A DNA stretch of 29,487 nt, taken from positions 1-29,487 of the forward strand of contig NZ_CAMLHF010000048.1 of NCBI RefSeq assembly GCF_946479715.1. The letters run 5' to 3'. The stretch's first letter is position 1. Each line of letters begins with the position of its first letter. The notes under the pieces were generated by a model. The model did not search any database and was not told the origin of the DNA. It saw only the letters and a list, made by a program, of their open reading frames with translations. The stretch is from an uncultured Pedobacter sp. (GTDB lineage Bacteria > Bacteroidota > Bacteroidia > Sphingobacteriales > Sphingobacteriaceae). Shown here one piece after another: positions 1-8,057 of the stretch. The position numbers and the translations under genes are program-made.

Positions 1-1335
1 TTTTTCTCCAGAGCGGTAATGGGTTTTATCCAGATTATTGAATATCTGATTAAAACGGCAGGTAGATAATTCTGCAAACTGCTTTTCTACTTCTGCTTTA
101 TATCCATTTATTGAAAGCCCTAAACCTGCACCAACAATAGCGGATTCGCAGATGGGAGTATTTCTAACTCTTGCCTTTCCAAATTCATTTACAAAACCAT
201 CAGTAATCTTAAAAGCTCCACCATATTCAGCAATATCCTGCCCCATCAAAACAAGGTTTTCATGTTTGGTCATGCCAATTCTTAGTCCATCTGTAATGGC
301 GTCTAAGTAGCGAATTTCTCTTGGTGGTCCGGTTGGTTCAGTAGCATCAAATACGTAAGGCGAGTACATATCATTAAGTTCTGTCTGCAGGTCTGCAGTA
401 GGTTCCTCGTCATGAAACGCAATTTCCACTTCGTGGTCAATGTCTGTTTTAAATGTGGCTCTTATTTCCTGAACTAAGTGCTCAGTAAGAACATTTTGTT
501 CAAGTAAGTAATGCTCAAAGTTTTTGAGGGGATCTTTTGCAGCCCATTTATCGAATAGTTCCTGAGGAATATATTTAGTACCCGAAGCCTCTTCATGTCC
601 TCTCATTCTAAATGTCAGGCATTCGATTAAGACTGGCCGTGGGTATTTCCGGATGGAAGTAGCTATCGAGTTCAGGGTGTCATACACCTCCAGGATATTA
701 TTGCCGTCGACCTGAATTCCTTCAATTCCATATCCTATGGCTTTATCTGCAAGATTTTTACATTTGAATTGCTCATTTATAGGAGTTGAGAGCCCATAAC
801 CGTTATTTTCTATAAGAAAGATCACCGGTAAATTCCATACCGCTGCAACATTTAATGCTTCATGAAAATCACCTTCACTTGTTGCCCCTTCGCCGGTAAA
901 TACTAAAGTAGCTTTCTCTTTATGCTCAATTAAATCTGCAAGTGCAATTCCATCTGCCAGGGCCATTTGGGGACCAAGGTGAGATATCATTCCAATAATC
1001 TTATAGTCCTGAGTCCCAAAATGGAAAGAGCGATCTCTTCCTTTGGTAAAGCCTGTAATTTTGCCTTGCCATTGGGCCATTAACTTTCTTAAGGGAATAT
1101 CACGGGTAGTAAATACACCAAGGTTACGATGCATGGGCAGGATATATTCATGGGTATCCATTGCCATAGTACTGCCAACAGCAATCGCTTCCTGACCAAT
1201 TCCTGAGAACCATTTGCCTATCCGACCCTGGCGCAATAGAATTAGCATTTTCTCTTCGACCATTCTTGGATAAAGTAAACGCTTATAGAAATTCAATAAT
1301 GCGCTGTCACTTTTGTCTTTTCGGTCGAAGGTCAT
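1..1335 (-). CDS. 2-oxoacid (branched-chain type) dehydrogenase E1, fused alpha/beta, 3' end cut by window
   Basis: Thiamine-diphosphate E1 component that decarboxylates a 2-oxoacid and passes the acyl group to E2 lipoate. I read 445 codons open from ATG at 1335 to the window edge, with no stop and no frameshift. Residues ~1-325 are the E1-alpha domain: the ThDP/Mg motif starts with GEGATSEGDFHEAL at 148-161 and ends with ENN at 176-178, and the FRMRGHEEASGTKY loop lies near 242-255. From ~338 (PPREIRYLDAITDGLR) the E1-beta domain begins, with MGQDIAEYGGAFKIT at 364-378. Single-chain alpha+beta E1 proteins of roughly 660 residues are common in Bacteroidota, so about a third is missing here. 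The start lies 2 bases after the lutB-like stop, so the two are probably co-transcribed. Substrate (branched-chain 2-oxoacids rather than pyruvate) is inferred from family resemblance. Confidence 0.85.
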   Translation of the reverse strand, partial: MTFDRKDKSDSALLNFYKRLLYPRMVEEKMLILLRQGRIGKWFSGIGQEAIAVGSTMAMDTHEYILPMHRNLGVFTTRDIPLRKLMAQWQGKITGFTKGRDRSFHFGTQDYKIIGMISHLGPQMALADGIALADLIEHKEKATLVFTGEGATSEGDFHEALNVAAVWNLPVIFLIENNGYGLSTPINEQFKCKNLADKAIGYGIEGIQVDGNNILEVYDTLNSIATSIRKYPRPVLIECLTFRMRGHEEASGTKYIPQELFDKWAAKDPLKNFEHYLLEQNVLTEHLVQEIRATFKTDIDHEVEIAFHDEEPTADLQTELNDMYSPYVFDATEPTGPPREIRYLDAITDGLRIGMTKHENLVLMGQDIAEYGGAFKITDGFVNEFGKARVRNTPICESAIVGAGLGLSINGYKAEVEKQFAELSTCRFNQIFNNLDKTHYRSGEK

Positions 1336-1337
1336 GC

Positions 1338-2726
1338 TTATAAGTTTTTAGGTTCCTTATTTTTTTCTTCCCATTGCTTGGCAAATGATTTTGGAGATAT
1401 TACCGGCATGGAACGATACTTACCCCATATTTTTCTAAATAGATTTTTGAGGAAGAAGTTCTTGATCTTTCCACTCAGGAAGTCCATTCTTGATCTTTTT
1501 AACATTCCTACCTTCCATATTTTCCAGCCCACTTCCTCAGCCTTACTATTGTCGTGATTGGTAGCGGCATCTCTTCTGTTCAGCAATAACATTTTATGAA
1601 TGTCTATTTTAACAGGGCAAACTTCAGAACATTTTCCGCACAGGCTTGATGCATAGCTTAAGTGCTTGAAATCTTTCATGCCTTTAAGATGCGGGGTAAT
1701 GATAGAGCCAATAGGGCCACTGTAAGTCGTATTATAGGTATGGCCGCCAATATTTTTATAAACCGGACAAGCGTTAAGACAGGCTCCACAACGGATGCAA
1801 TACAAACCTTGGCGCTGCTCTTTTTGAGCAAGTAAATTGGTGCGTCCGTTATCAAGTAAGATTACGTACATTTCTTCAGGACCATCAGTTTCCTCACCTC
1901 TTCTAGGGCCACTCAGAATCGTATTGTAAACAGTTAGGTTTTGTCCTGTACCATGGCTTGCCAAAAGTGGCCAGAAAAGATCAAGGTCGGCCATTGAGGG
2001 AATGATTTTTTCGATACCAACAATAGCGATGTGAATTTTAGGGAAAGTAGTACATAGCCTGGCATTCCCTTCGTTTTCAGTTAATGCAATACTTCCGGTA
2101 TCGGCTATTAGAAAGTTCCCTCCGCTAATCCCAATATCAGCTTTCAAGTATTTATCTCTTAAAAGCTCACGTGCCTTTTGGGTAAGCTGCTGAGGTGTAT
2201 AGTCGAGAGGAGTGCCGAATTTTTCATGAAATAATTTAGCAATATCCTCTTTGCTTAAATGCATTGCAGGTGTTACAATATGATATGGGGGTTGCCCCAG
2301 TAGCTGTACTATATATTCGCCAAGATCGCTTTCTAGTGATTCAATATCATTTTTTTCAAGAAAATCATTTAAATGAATTTCTTCTGTGGTCATGGATTTC
2401 GACTTAATAACAGTCTTTCCTCCATTCTTTTTAATGATATTCAGAATTTCTTTTTGGGCTTCATTGGTGTCATTTGCCCAGATAACTTTGCCGCCTCTGC
2501 GCTGGAAATTGGATTCGAACTCTGGTAAAAACTTATCCAGATTCTCCATAACGCGCCACTTAATTACGTGTGCTTTTCTTTTGGAGTTTTCTAAGTTTTC
2601 AAACTTGGATAATCCGCGTTCAACAGCAATATTATACTTGCCTATGTTGTGATTGATAGTGTTGCGATGTCCTAAATCGAAGGCCTTCTCATCCGCCTTC
2701 TCCAAAAATTCCTCTGATATATCCAT
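1338..2726 (-). CDS. lutB: LutB-type lactate utilisation iron-sulfur protein
   Basis: Member of the LutB/YkgF family, the Fe-S subunit of the LutABC L-lactate oxidation system. The N-terminal LUD domain covers ~60-300, with the family signature ISGGNFLIADTGSIAL near 203-218 (numbering from the GTG codon). A 2x[4Fe-4S] ferredoxin-like part follows: C313-x2-C316-x2-C319-x3-C323-P and C366-x2-C369-x3-C373-P. The reading frame is open back to a GTG at 2735 (465 aa), but I prefer ATG at 2726 (462 aa). The GTG lies inside AGGTGA, which sits 5 bases before the ATG and looks like its Shine-Dalgarno. LutA and LutC are not adjacent: upstream is an M28 peptidase and downstream an E1 dehydrogenase. Lactate as substrate is therefore inferred from the family alone. 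Confidence 0.85.
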   Translation of the reverse strand: MDISEEFLEKADEKAFDLGHRNTINHNIGKYNIAVERGLSKFENLENSKRKAHVIKWRVMENLDKFLPEFESNFQRRGGKVIWANDTNEAQKEILNIIKKNGGKTVIKSKSMTTEEIHLNDFLEKNDIESLESDLGEYIVQLLGQPPYHIVTPAMHLSKEDIAKLFHEKFGTPLDYTPQQLTQKARELLRDKYLKADIGISGGNFLIADTGSIALTENEGNARLCTTFPKIHIAIVGIEKIIPSMADLDLFWPLLASHGTGQNLTVYNTILSGPRRGEETDGPEEMYVILLDNGRTNLLAQKEQRQGLYCIRCGACLNACPVYKNIGGHTYNTTYSGPIGSIITPHLKGMKDFKHLSYASSLCGKCSEVCPVKIDIHKMLLLNRRDAATNHDNSKAEEVGWKIWKVGMLKRSRMDFLSGKIKNFFLKNLFRKIWGKYRSMPVISPKSFAKQWEEKNKEPKNL

Positions 2727-2772
2727 CGTTTTCACCTGTTTTTATTTACCAATTCAATTCTCAGATATAGCT

Positions 2773-2788
2773 GTTTAAGGCCTTAAAC
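2773..2788. promoter_or_regulatory. Perfect 16-bp palindrome in the lutB leader
   Basis: GTTTAAGGCCTTAAAC is its own reverse complement. It lies 47 bases upstream of the lutB ATG and downstream of the candidate -7 box at 2821-2828, that is, inside the predicted leader. A zero-spacer palindrome suits binding of a dimeric protein better than an RNA hairpin. No regulator gene is adjacent. Confidence 0.4.
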
Positions 2789-2820
2789 CATTTCCCCCTG
2801 GTTTTGAATCTTGTTCGTTT

Positions 2821-2828
2821 CAAACTTA
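2821..2828 (-). promoter_or_regulatory. Candidate -7 box for lutB-E1
   Basis: The minus strand reads TAAGTTTG, an exact match to the Bacteroidota -7 consensus TAnnTTTG. It would give a leader of roughly 85-90 bases before the lutB ATG at 2726. I see no convincing -33 TTTG at the usual distance, so this rests on one box. Confidence 0.4.
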
Positions 2829-2871
2829 GATAAAACTATGCAAGAATTCATGAAAAAAAGTAATTTGACTA

Positions 2872-4470
2872 TTACATCTTTGGCGTGCCGTCGTCATTTT
2901 TATTAACCACGGGGCGTTTTAACCCATTGGCTAGTTCCCAGGCTGTAAAGTAAACCAATTTTGCTCTTTTGGCAAGCATTGGGAAATCTATCTTGCTTAC
3001 TTCATCTCCAGGCATGTGATAATCATCATGTACACCATTGAAATAAAATATTACCGGAATGCCATGTTTGGCAAAATTATAATGATCAGAGCGATAATAG
3101 AACTGATTAGGGTCTGTGCGGTTATTATATTTTTCATCAAGGTTAATGTTCACATAAGTCTTATTGGCTTTTTTACCAATTCTATCCAAATCAGAGCTTA
3201 GCATGTCTGATCCAATAATGTAAACAAAGTTATTATCGCTTTCATGCGCCTTGTCGCCACGGCCAATCATATCAATGTTTAGGTTTGTAATGGTGTTTTC
3301 TAAAGGAAAGACAGGGTTTTCAGAATACCATTCAGATCCTAACAGTCCTTTTTCTTCACCTGTAACAGTCATAAACAAAATACTTCTTTTAGGGCCTTTG
3401 CCTGCTTTCTTTGCTTTGGCAAACGCTTCGGCAATTAACAACACACCAGTTGTACCAGATCCATCATCATCAGCACCGTTGTTGATTTTATCGTCGCCTT
3501 TGGCATCAGGTGTAATCCCAATGTGATCATAGTGAGCTGTGATTACTAAAATTTCCCGCTTTAGTTTGGGATCAGAGCCTGGTAAGAAGCCTAACACATT
3601 CTCTGATTTAACTTTTTTCTCCACTTTGTTTGCGCTTGCACATACGCTGATTTTTATTTCTTGTGGAGATGGTTTTCCGCTGTCGGTTATTTTCTTTTTG
3701 ATGGATTCGATGTTCGTGCTGGCCCCCGCCAGAATTTTATTTGCAAGTGAGGTTCCTATTGTGATAACCGGCATAGCCTGAGGGGCATCCAAACGATCTA
3801 CTGTTTCTTTATTCTTCAATGCCATTTCCTCTGATTGCAGATAGCTCTTTAAATTTTCTGGCATATTGTCGACCATGGGGTCAATAAGAAGAACAGCCTG
3901 TGCCTTTTGTTCTGCCAGATATTTAAGTTTGGCATTTACTGCATTTGAATTTCTAATAGATGCAGTAGGAGCGGGAGAACCAGGTTCTCCTGACTTAAAG
4001 ATCATGACTACCTTTCCGGCCACTGTTTGGCCGGCATAGTCATTATAATCATCTTTGGTTAAGCCATATCCAGCGAACAGTATGCTGTTGGCATTAAAAG
4101 CAAAACCTTTGGTTGAAACTGTTTTAGGCATAATGAAAAAATCACTTATTGCCTCAGCCGGCTGACCGTCAACCGTTACTATTTGTGACAGACCAAGGGA
4201 TACAATATCAATCGACTGAAAGTAATCTCCGGATACGGGACCTTTTAAGCCAATACTTTTAAAGTGGTTTTTAATATATTCGGCTGCCATCCAACCTCCT
4301 TTTTTGCCTGTTTCTCTGCCTTCATATTCATCGGATGCCAATACTGACAGATGTTTATATGCATTGTCTTTATTGATGGTTTGGCTGAATTTTATGGCGT
4401 CTTTATTTTGTGCCACAGCACTACAGCCAATAAGTAATAAAAAACTTGAATATAAAAGCTGCTTTTTCAT
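2872..4470 (-). CDS. Exported M28-family zinc peptidase with PA domain
   Basis: Secreted aminopeptidase-like protein of 532 aa. A hydrophobic N-terminal signal is followed by a stretch that fits either signal peptidase I (SAVAQ) or a lipobox (LIGC, Cys16), so soluble export or outer-membrane anchoring are both possible. A protease-associated insertion covers roughly 130-260. The M28 di-zinc site is complete: AHYDHIG (H313, D315), NNGADDDGSG (D334), TGEE (E372, E373), NLNIDMIGRGD (D400) and HMPGDE (H485). An RSDHYNFAKHGIPV block precedes the last ligand, as is usual in this family. Likely role is trimming of peptides in the periplasm or outside the cell. The gene stands alone between rpiB and lutB, both on the same strand. 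Confidence 0.9.
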   Translation of the reverse strand: MKKQLLYSSFLLLIGCSAVAQNKDAIKFSQTINKDNAYKHLSVLASDEYEGRETGKKGGWMAAEYIKNHFKSIGLKGPVSGDYFQSIDIVSLGLSQIVTVDGQPAEAISDFFIMPKTVSTKGFAFNANSILFAGYGLTKDDYNDYAGQTVAGKVVMIFKSGEPGSPAPTASIRNSNAVNAKLKYLAEQKAQAVLLIDPMVDNMPENLKSYLQSEEMALKNKETVDRLDAPQAMPVITIGTSLANKILAGASTNIESIKKKITDSGKPSPQEIKISVCASANKVEKKVKSENVLGFLPGSDPKLKREILVITAHYDHIGITPDAKGDDKINNGADDDGSGTTGVLLIAEAFAKAKKAGKGPKRSILFMTVTGEEKGLLGSEWYSENPVFPLENTITNLNIDMIGRGDKAHESDNNFVYIIGSDMLSSDLDRIGKKANKTYVNINLDEKYNNRTDPNQFYYRSDHYNFAKHGIPVIFYFNGVHDDYHMPGDEVSKIDFPMLAKRAKLVYFTAWELANGLKRPVVNKNDDGTPKM

Positions 4471-4515
4471 GCCGGCCGGATTAAATTTCTTAGGTTCTGT
4501 TATTTCGATTGGTTT

Positions 4516-4956
4516 TTAGCAGGACATTTTTCCAACCCTTACGCCATGTCTGCCTCCCTCAAAAGGCGTGTTGATGAAGGTTGTTGTCATTTCCTTTGCA
4601 AGATCTTCTGAAACAAATCTGGCAGGAATGCATAAAACATTTGCATTGTTGTGTTGTCTTGCAAGAGCAGCAAGCTCATTAAGCCAGCAAATCGCTGCTC
4701 TTATTTGCTGATGCTTGTTTGCAGTAATTGCAACGCCATTTGCACTTCCACATACTAAAATGCCAAAGGTATACTCGCCACTTTCGACTGCAGAAGCCAC
4801 AGGGTGTGCAAAATCAGGATAGTCAACAGATTGGCTTGAATAGGTTCCAAAGTCTTTAACTTCATAATCAGTTAGGTAAGACTTTAATAGCTCTTTATAT
4901 TCAAAACCTGCGTGATCCGCGCCAATTGCAATTTTCATTTTTTTATCTGTTGACAT
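4516..4956 (-). CDS. rpiB: Ribose-5-phosphate isomerase B
   Basis: RpiB/LacA/LacB-type sugar-phosphate isomerase, 146 aa, interconverting ribose 5-phosphate and ribulose 5-phosphate in the pentose phosphate pathway. The N-terminal KIAIGADHAGFEYKE motif (8-22) and the CGSANGVAITANK active-site loop with Cys69 are present. RQHNNANVLCIPARF (100-114) corresponds to the usual R-H-N/D-x-A-N phosphate-binding region. ATG at 4956 gives a short MSTDKK extension; Met7 is a possible alternative start. The gene is 36 bases downstream of tatC and 45 bases upstream of the M28 peptidase gene, in the same direction. Confidence 0.93.
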   Translation of the reverse strand: MSTDKKMKIAIGADHAGFEYKELLKSYLTDYEVKDFGTYSSQSVDYPDFAHPVASAVESGEYTFGILVCGSANGVAITANKHQQIRAAICWLNELAALARQHNNANVLCIPARFVSEDLAKEMTTTFINTPFEGGRHGVRVGKMSC

Positions 4957-4992
4957 TTTAAAACTTTGTTATGTAATTAATACTGTATTAGC

Positions 4993-5877
4993 CTATTTTA
5001 CCTTGGCTACACCATAAATATCTTTATTTCTTTTCTTTTCTATGCTTGCTGATATAAAGATACTCAATTCATAAAGCAAGAATAATGGTAGCGCTACAAT
5101 AAGCATTGTATATGGATCAGCAGTTGGTGTAACTACCGCAGCTATTATTAAAATAAGCACAGTTGAGTATCTTCTGCTCGCCCGCATAAATGCCGGGGTC
5201 ATCACACCTAATTTCGATAAGATATATATGATAACGGGTAACTGGAAAATCACCCCAGAACCAAGTGTTAAGGTCATTACTGAGGAAAGATAAGAGTCAA
5301 TTGTAAAGGTGTTTTGAATCTCAGGACTTACCGTAAAATTAGTTAGGAAGTTGATGGATAAAGGGCAAATAATGTAATATCCAAATAGTATACCTAAGAA
5401 AAATAGAAACGAAGCAAAAGCTACAAAGCCGCTTGCAGATTTTCTTTCGTTCTCGTGTAGTGCAGGTTTTATAAATAACCAAAGTTCAAATAGCAGGTAG
5501 GGGATACCCAATATGATGCCGACCATCACACATGAATTCAGTTGAAGTGTGAACTGTCCGGCCATCTCTGTGTTGATGATTTTAGCATCAATTTTTGTAA
5601 TGCAGAACTCAGGACCTATAGAAGGAAAGCGTTCTACCAGCTTACACATCATGCGATAGGTCCAAAAGCTGGGGTTTTTTGGCCCCATAATGATCGTATT
5701 AAAAATAAAATCAGTATAGTAAAATGCCCCGATGGTAAGTACCAGAACAATTGCCAATGCACGCAATAAATGCTTTCTAAGTACGTCAATGTGGTCAAAG
5801 AAAGACATTTCTGCTTCTAATGTTTTCCCTTTTTCTTTTATAGCACCAATAAGGTCCCTTTTTTTAGTATCACTCAT
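4993..5877 (-). CDS. tatC: Sec-independent protein translocase TatC
   Basis: Core subunit of the twin-arginine translocase in the inner membrane, which recognises RR signal peptides of folded proteins; 294 aa. After a charged N-terminal segment the conserved SFFDHIDVLRKHLLRA stretch (25-40) leads into the first membrane span. Several further hydrophobic segments follow, consistent with six spans, and the LFELWLFIKPALHENER region is typical of TatC. The long loop between the first two spans (about residues 63-115) carries two Cys residues. No tatA/tatB is present in the window. It probably has its own promoter next to the accC terminator and may be transcribed with rpiB. Confidence 0.93.
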   Translation of the reverse strand: MSDTKKRDLIGAIKEKGKTLEAEMSFFDHIDVLRKHLLRALAIVLVLTIGAFYYTDFIFNTIIMGPKNPSFWTYRMMCKLVERFPSIGPEFCITKIDAKIINTEMAGQFTLQLNSCVMVGIILGIPYLLFELWLFIKPALHENERKSASGFVAFASFLFFLGILFGYYIICPLSINFLTNFTVSPEIQNTFTIDSYLSSVMTLTLGSGVIFQLPVIIYILSKLGVMTPAFMRASRRYSTVLILIIAAVVTPTADPYTMLIVALPLFLLYELSIFISASIEKKRNKDIYGVAKVK

Positions 5878-5894
5878 GTACGTTATTTGTAAAA

Positions 5895-5902
5895 CAAAAA
5901 TA
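5895..5902 (-). promoter_or_regulatory. Candidate tatC -7 box overlapping the accC terminator
   Basis: The minus strand reads TATTTTTG, an exact TAnnTTTG match, ending 18 bases before the tatC ATG. The same bases form the base and U-tract of the accC terminator hairpin. No -33 TTTG is evident. Confidence 0.35.
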
Positions 5903-5930
5903 CCATTCTATTTTATTCAGAATGGTATTT
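5896..5930 (-). terminator. Intrinsic terminator of the fatty-acid cluster
   Basis: AAATACCATTCT (5898-5909) and AGAATGGTATTT (5919-5930) form a perfect 12-bp stem with a 9-base loop. On the minus strand the stem is followed by a U-rich tract (TTTTTGTTTT). It lies between the accC stop and the tatC start, so it should end the yceD-to-accC transcript. Confidence 0.75.
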
Positions 5931-5958
5931 ACGTTTTAAATCTTATAAATAGTTTTTT

Positions 5959-7299
5959 CTATTCTGAAAATTCGAAGGTTTCCATAAACTTCGTGGTAAA
6001 ATTACCAGCTCTAAAGTTAGGATCTTTCATCAATTTTAAGTGAAAAGGTATCGTAGTTTTTACACCTTCAATTACAAACTCACTTAATGCACGCTCCATA
6101 GTACTAATTGCTTCTTCGCGTGTTTGTGCAACACAGATCAATTTAGCAATCATAGAGTCATAGTTAGAAGGAATTTGATAACCAGCATAAACATGCGTAT
6201 CAACCCTTACCCCATGACCGCCAGGAGAATGAAAGTTTGTTATTTTACCTGGACAAGGCCTGAAGTTGTTAAAAGGATCCTCGGCATTAATCCTGCATTC
6301 AATTGCATGCATATCAGGCATATAGTTTTTGCCTGAAATAGGAACACCCGAAGCCACCTTAATTTGTTCTTTGATCAAATCGTAGTTAATTACTTCTTCG
6401 GTTACTGGATGTTCTACCTGAATACGGGTATTCATCTCCATGAAATAGAAATTGCGGTGTTTGTCAACCAGGAATTCAATTGTACCAGCACCTTCGTATT
6501 GAACAGCAATTGCACCTTTGATCGCAGCTTCGCCCATTTTCTCTCTTAACTCAGGAGTCATGAAAGGAGATGGTGCTTCTTCAACAAGCTTCTGGTGACG
6601 ACGTTGTATCGAACAATCGCGCTCAGATAGATGGCAAGCTTTGCCATATTGATCACCAATGATCTGGATCTCGATATGACGTGGATCTTCGATGTATTTT
6701 TCTAAATATAATCCATCGTTTCCAAAAGCAGCACCCGATTCTTGTCTGGCACTATCCCATGCATTTTCGAAATCTTCATCTTTCCAAACCACACGCATTC
6801 CACGACCACCACCACCTGCAGTTGCTTTCAGGATAACCGGATAGCCCATGCCATTGGCAATTTTTATACCTTCTTTAACACTTTCAAGTAAGCCTTCGGA
6901 TCCTGGAATAGTAGGAACGCCTGCTTTTTTCATCGTTTCTTTAGCCGACGCTTTGTCGCCCATAGAGTTGATTTGCTCAGGTGTTGCTCCAATAAATTTA
7001 ATCCCATAATCACGGCAAACAGAAGAGAATTTAGCATTCTCTGATAGAAATCCATAGCCTGGGTGAATTGCATCTGCATTTGTTAGTTCAGCCGCAGATA
7101 TAATGTTAGGAATGCTCAGGTAAGAATCTTTACTTGGTGGCGGCCCTATACAAACAGCTTCGTCGGCAAAGCGTACATGTAAGCTTTCCCTGTCAGCAGT
7201 AGAGTATACAGCTACCGTTTTAATGCCCATTTCTTTACAGGTGCGGATAATTCGCAATGCGATTTCGCCCCTGTTGGCAATTAATATTTTCTTAAACAT
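5959..7299 (-). CDS. accC: Acetyl-CoA carboxylase, biotin carboxylase subunit
   Basis: Carboxylates the biotin on AccB using ATP and bicarbonate, the first half-reaction of malonyl-CoA synthesis; cytoplasmic, 446 aa, the normal length. The N-terminal domain starts [18 protein letters not shown]. The ATP-grasp glycine loop [14 protein letters not shown] (~158-171) and the catalytic region [15 protein letters not shown] (~288-302) are intact, and the C-terminal region [21 protein letters not shown] is present. It is the last gene of the yceD-rpmF-plsX-fabH-accB-accC cluster. It is separated from accB by a 129-base gap filled by a palindromic repeat and is followed by a terminator. The accA and accD genes for the carboxyltransferase are not in the window. 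Confidence 0.97.
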   Translation of the reverse strand: MFKKILIANRGEIALRIIRTCKEMGIKTVAVYSTADRESLHVRFADEAVCIGPPPSKDSYLSIPNIISAAELTNADAIHPGYGFLSENAKFSSVCRDYGIKFIGATPEQINSMGDKASAKETMKKAGVPTIPGSEGLLESVKEGIKIANGMGYPVILKATAGGGGRGMRVVWKDEDFENAWDSARQESGAAFGNDGLYLEKYIEDPRHIEIQIIGDQYGKACHLSERDCSIQRRHQKLVEEAPSPFMTPELREKMGEAAIKGAIAVQYEGAGTIEFLVDKHRNFYFMEMNTRIQVEHPVTEEVINYDLIKEQIKVASGVPISGKNYMPDMHAIECRINAEDPFNNFRPCPGKITNFHSPGGHGVRVDTHVYAGYQIPSNYDSMIAKLICVAQTREEAISTMERALSEFVIEGVKTTIPFHLKLMKDPNFRAGNFTTKFMETFEFSE

Positions 7300-7313
7300 A
7301 TATTTTTCCTTTT

Positions 7314-7426
7314 CGTCATCCTGAATTTTCAGGAGTAGTATTTATTGATTTTTTGTTTTCAAGAATGCTACGCAATTTATTTCAGGATCTATTTTGAATA
7401 GAGAGATACTGAAATTCAGCATGACG
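7314..7426. repeat. REP-like palindromic element between accB and accC
   Basis: The two ends are near-perfect inverted repeats: CGTCATCCTGAATTTTCAG at the left (7314-7332) and CTGAAATTCAGCATGACG at the right (7409-7426), differing by one substitution and one inserted T. The left end also holds a small palindrome, CCTGAATTTTCAGG. It fills nearly all of the accB-accC gap and ends 2 bases from the accB stop. The layout resembles the dispersed intergenic palindromes I associate with Bacteroidota genomes (from memory). Only this full copy is in the window. Confidence 0.6.
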
Positions 7427-7428
7427 GA

Positions 7429-7905
7429 TTAAATTGGTTCTACTAAAAACAATGGCTGATCGTATTCTACCGGTGATGCATTATCCACAAGTACTTTTAC
7501 GATTCTTCCAGAAACTTCACTTTCTATTTCATTGAACAATTTCATTGCTTCAATAATGCAGATTACTTTACCAGTAGAAACTTCGTCACCAACGTTTACG
7601 AATAGTGGCTTATCAGGACCGGCTGAGCGATAAAATGTTCCGATCATTGGAGATTTAATGGTAATGTATTTTGAAGTGTCCTCAGCTGCAGGTGCTGCTT
7701 TAGTTTCCGTAGCTGACACCGGTTGTGGTGCTGCGGCTGCAGGGATTGCAGACGTAACAACAGGAGCTGGAACAGTAGCATGAACAACTGTTGGGGTCTG
7801 ATTTGTTTTAATAGTTATCTTGAAGTCTTTTTGCTCAATAGCGACTTCATTTACGCCCGAACGAGAAACAAATTTAATAAGTTCCTGAATTTGTTTGATA
7901 TCCAT
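7429..7905 (-). CDS. accB: Acetyl-CoA carboxylase, biotin carboxyl carrier protein
   Basis: Carries the biotin that shuttles carboxylate between AccC and the AccAD carboxyltransferase; 158 aa. The N-terminal segment MDIKQIQELIKFV is followed by an Ala/Pro/Thr-rich flexible linker at ~38-75. The C-terminal biotinyl domain contains EAMKLFNEIES, with Lys122 as the biotinylation site. The 152-base gap to fabH upstream is long for this cluster and AT-rich; I see no convincing promoter in it. A 16-base inverted match lies on both sides of this gene (see findings). Confidence 0.96.
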   Translation of the reverse strand: MDIKQIQELIKFVSRSGVNEVAIEQKDFKITIKTNQTPTVVHATVPAPVVTSAIPAAAAPQPVSATETKAAPAAEDTSKYITIKSPMIGTFYRSAGPDKPLFVNVGDEVSTGKVICIIEAMKLFNEIESEVSGRIVKVLVDNASPVEYDQPLFLVEPI

Positions 7906-8057
7906 TTTTTGGTGTTATTTTAAGAAAACAATGTGTTTTTAGAATTAACTAAGTTATGATTAATTATGGTAAAATCATCATGAGTTTGCATTCAAAAAAT
8001 CAATAAATGCGTCTCATAACGACTTAACAGTCTTTAAGTTGTATTCTGGTTAAAAAT

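Noticed and set aside
1..1335. Frameshift in the E1 gene, since no stop or full ORF is visible
   Set aside because: I translated all 445 codons without a stop; alpha and beta parts join in one frame as in known fused E1 proteins. It is only cut by the window edge.
2386..2652. Open frame opposite lutB on the plus strand
   Set aside because: It lies wholly inside a well-conserved gene, has no recognisable domain, and its residue composition is what an antisense frame gives. The same holds for the long antisense frames at 9373-9768, 11452-11853 and 28875-29294.
7906..8057. Separate promoter for accB in the 152-base fabH-accB gap
   Set aside because: No TAnnTTTG match on the minus strand and no paired -33 box; only AT-rich sequence and weak short inverted repeats.
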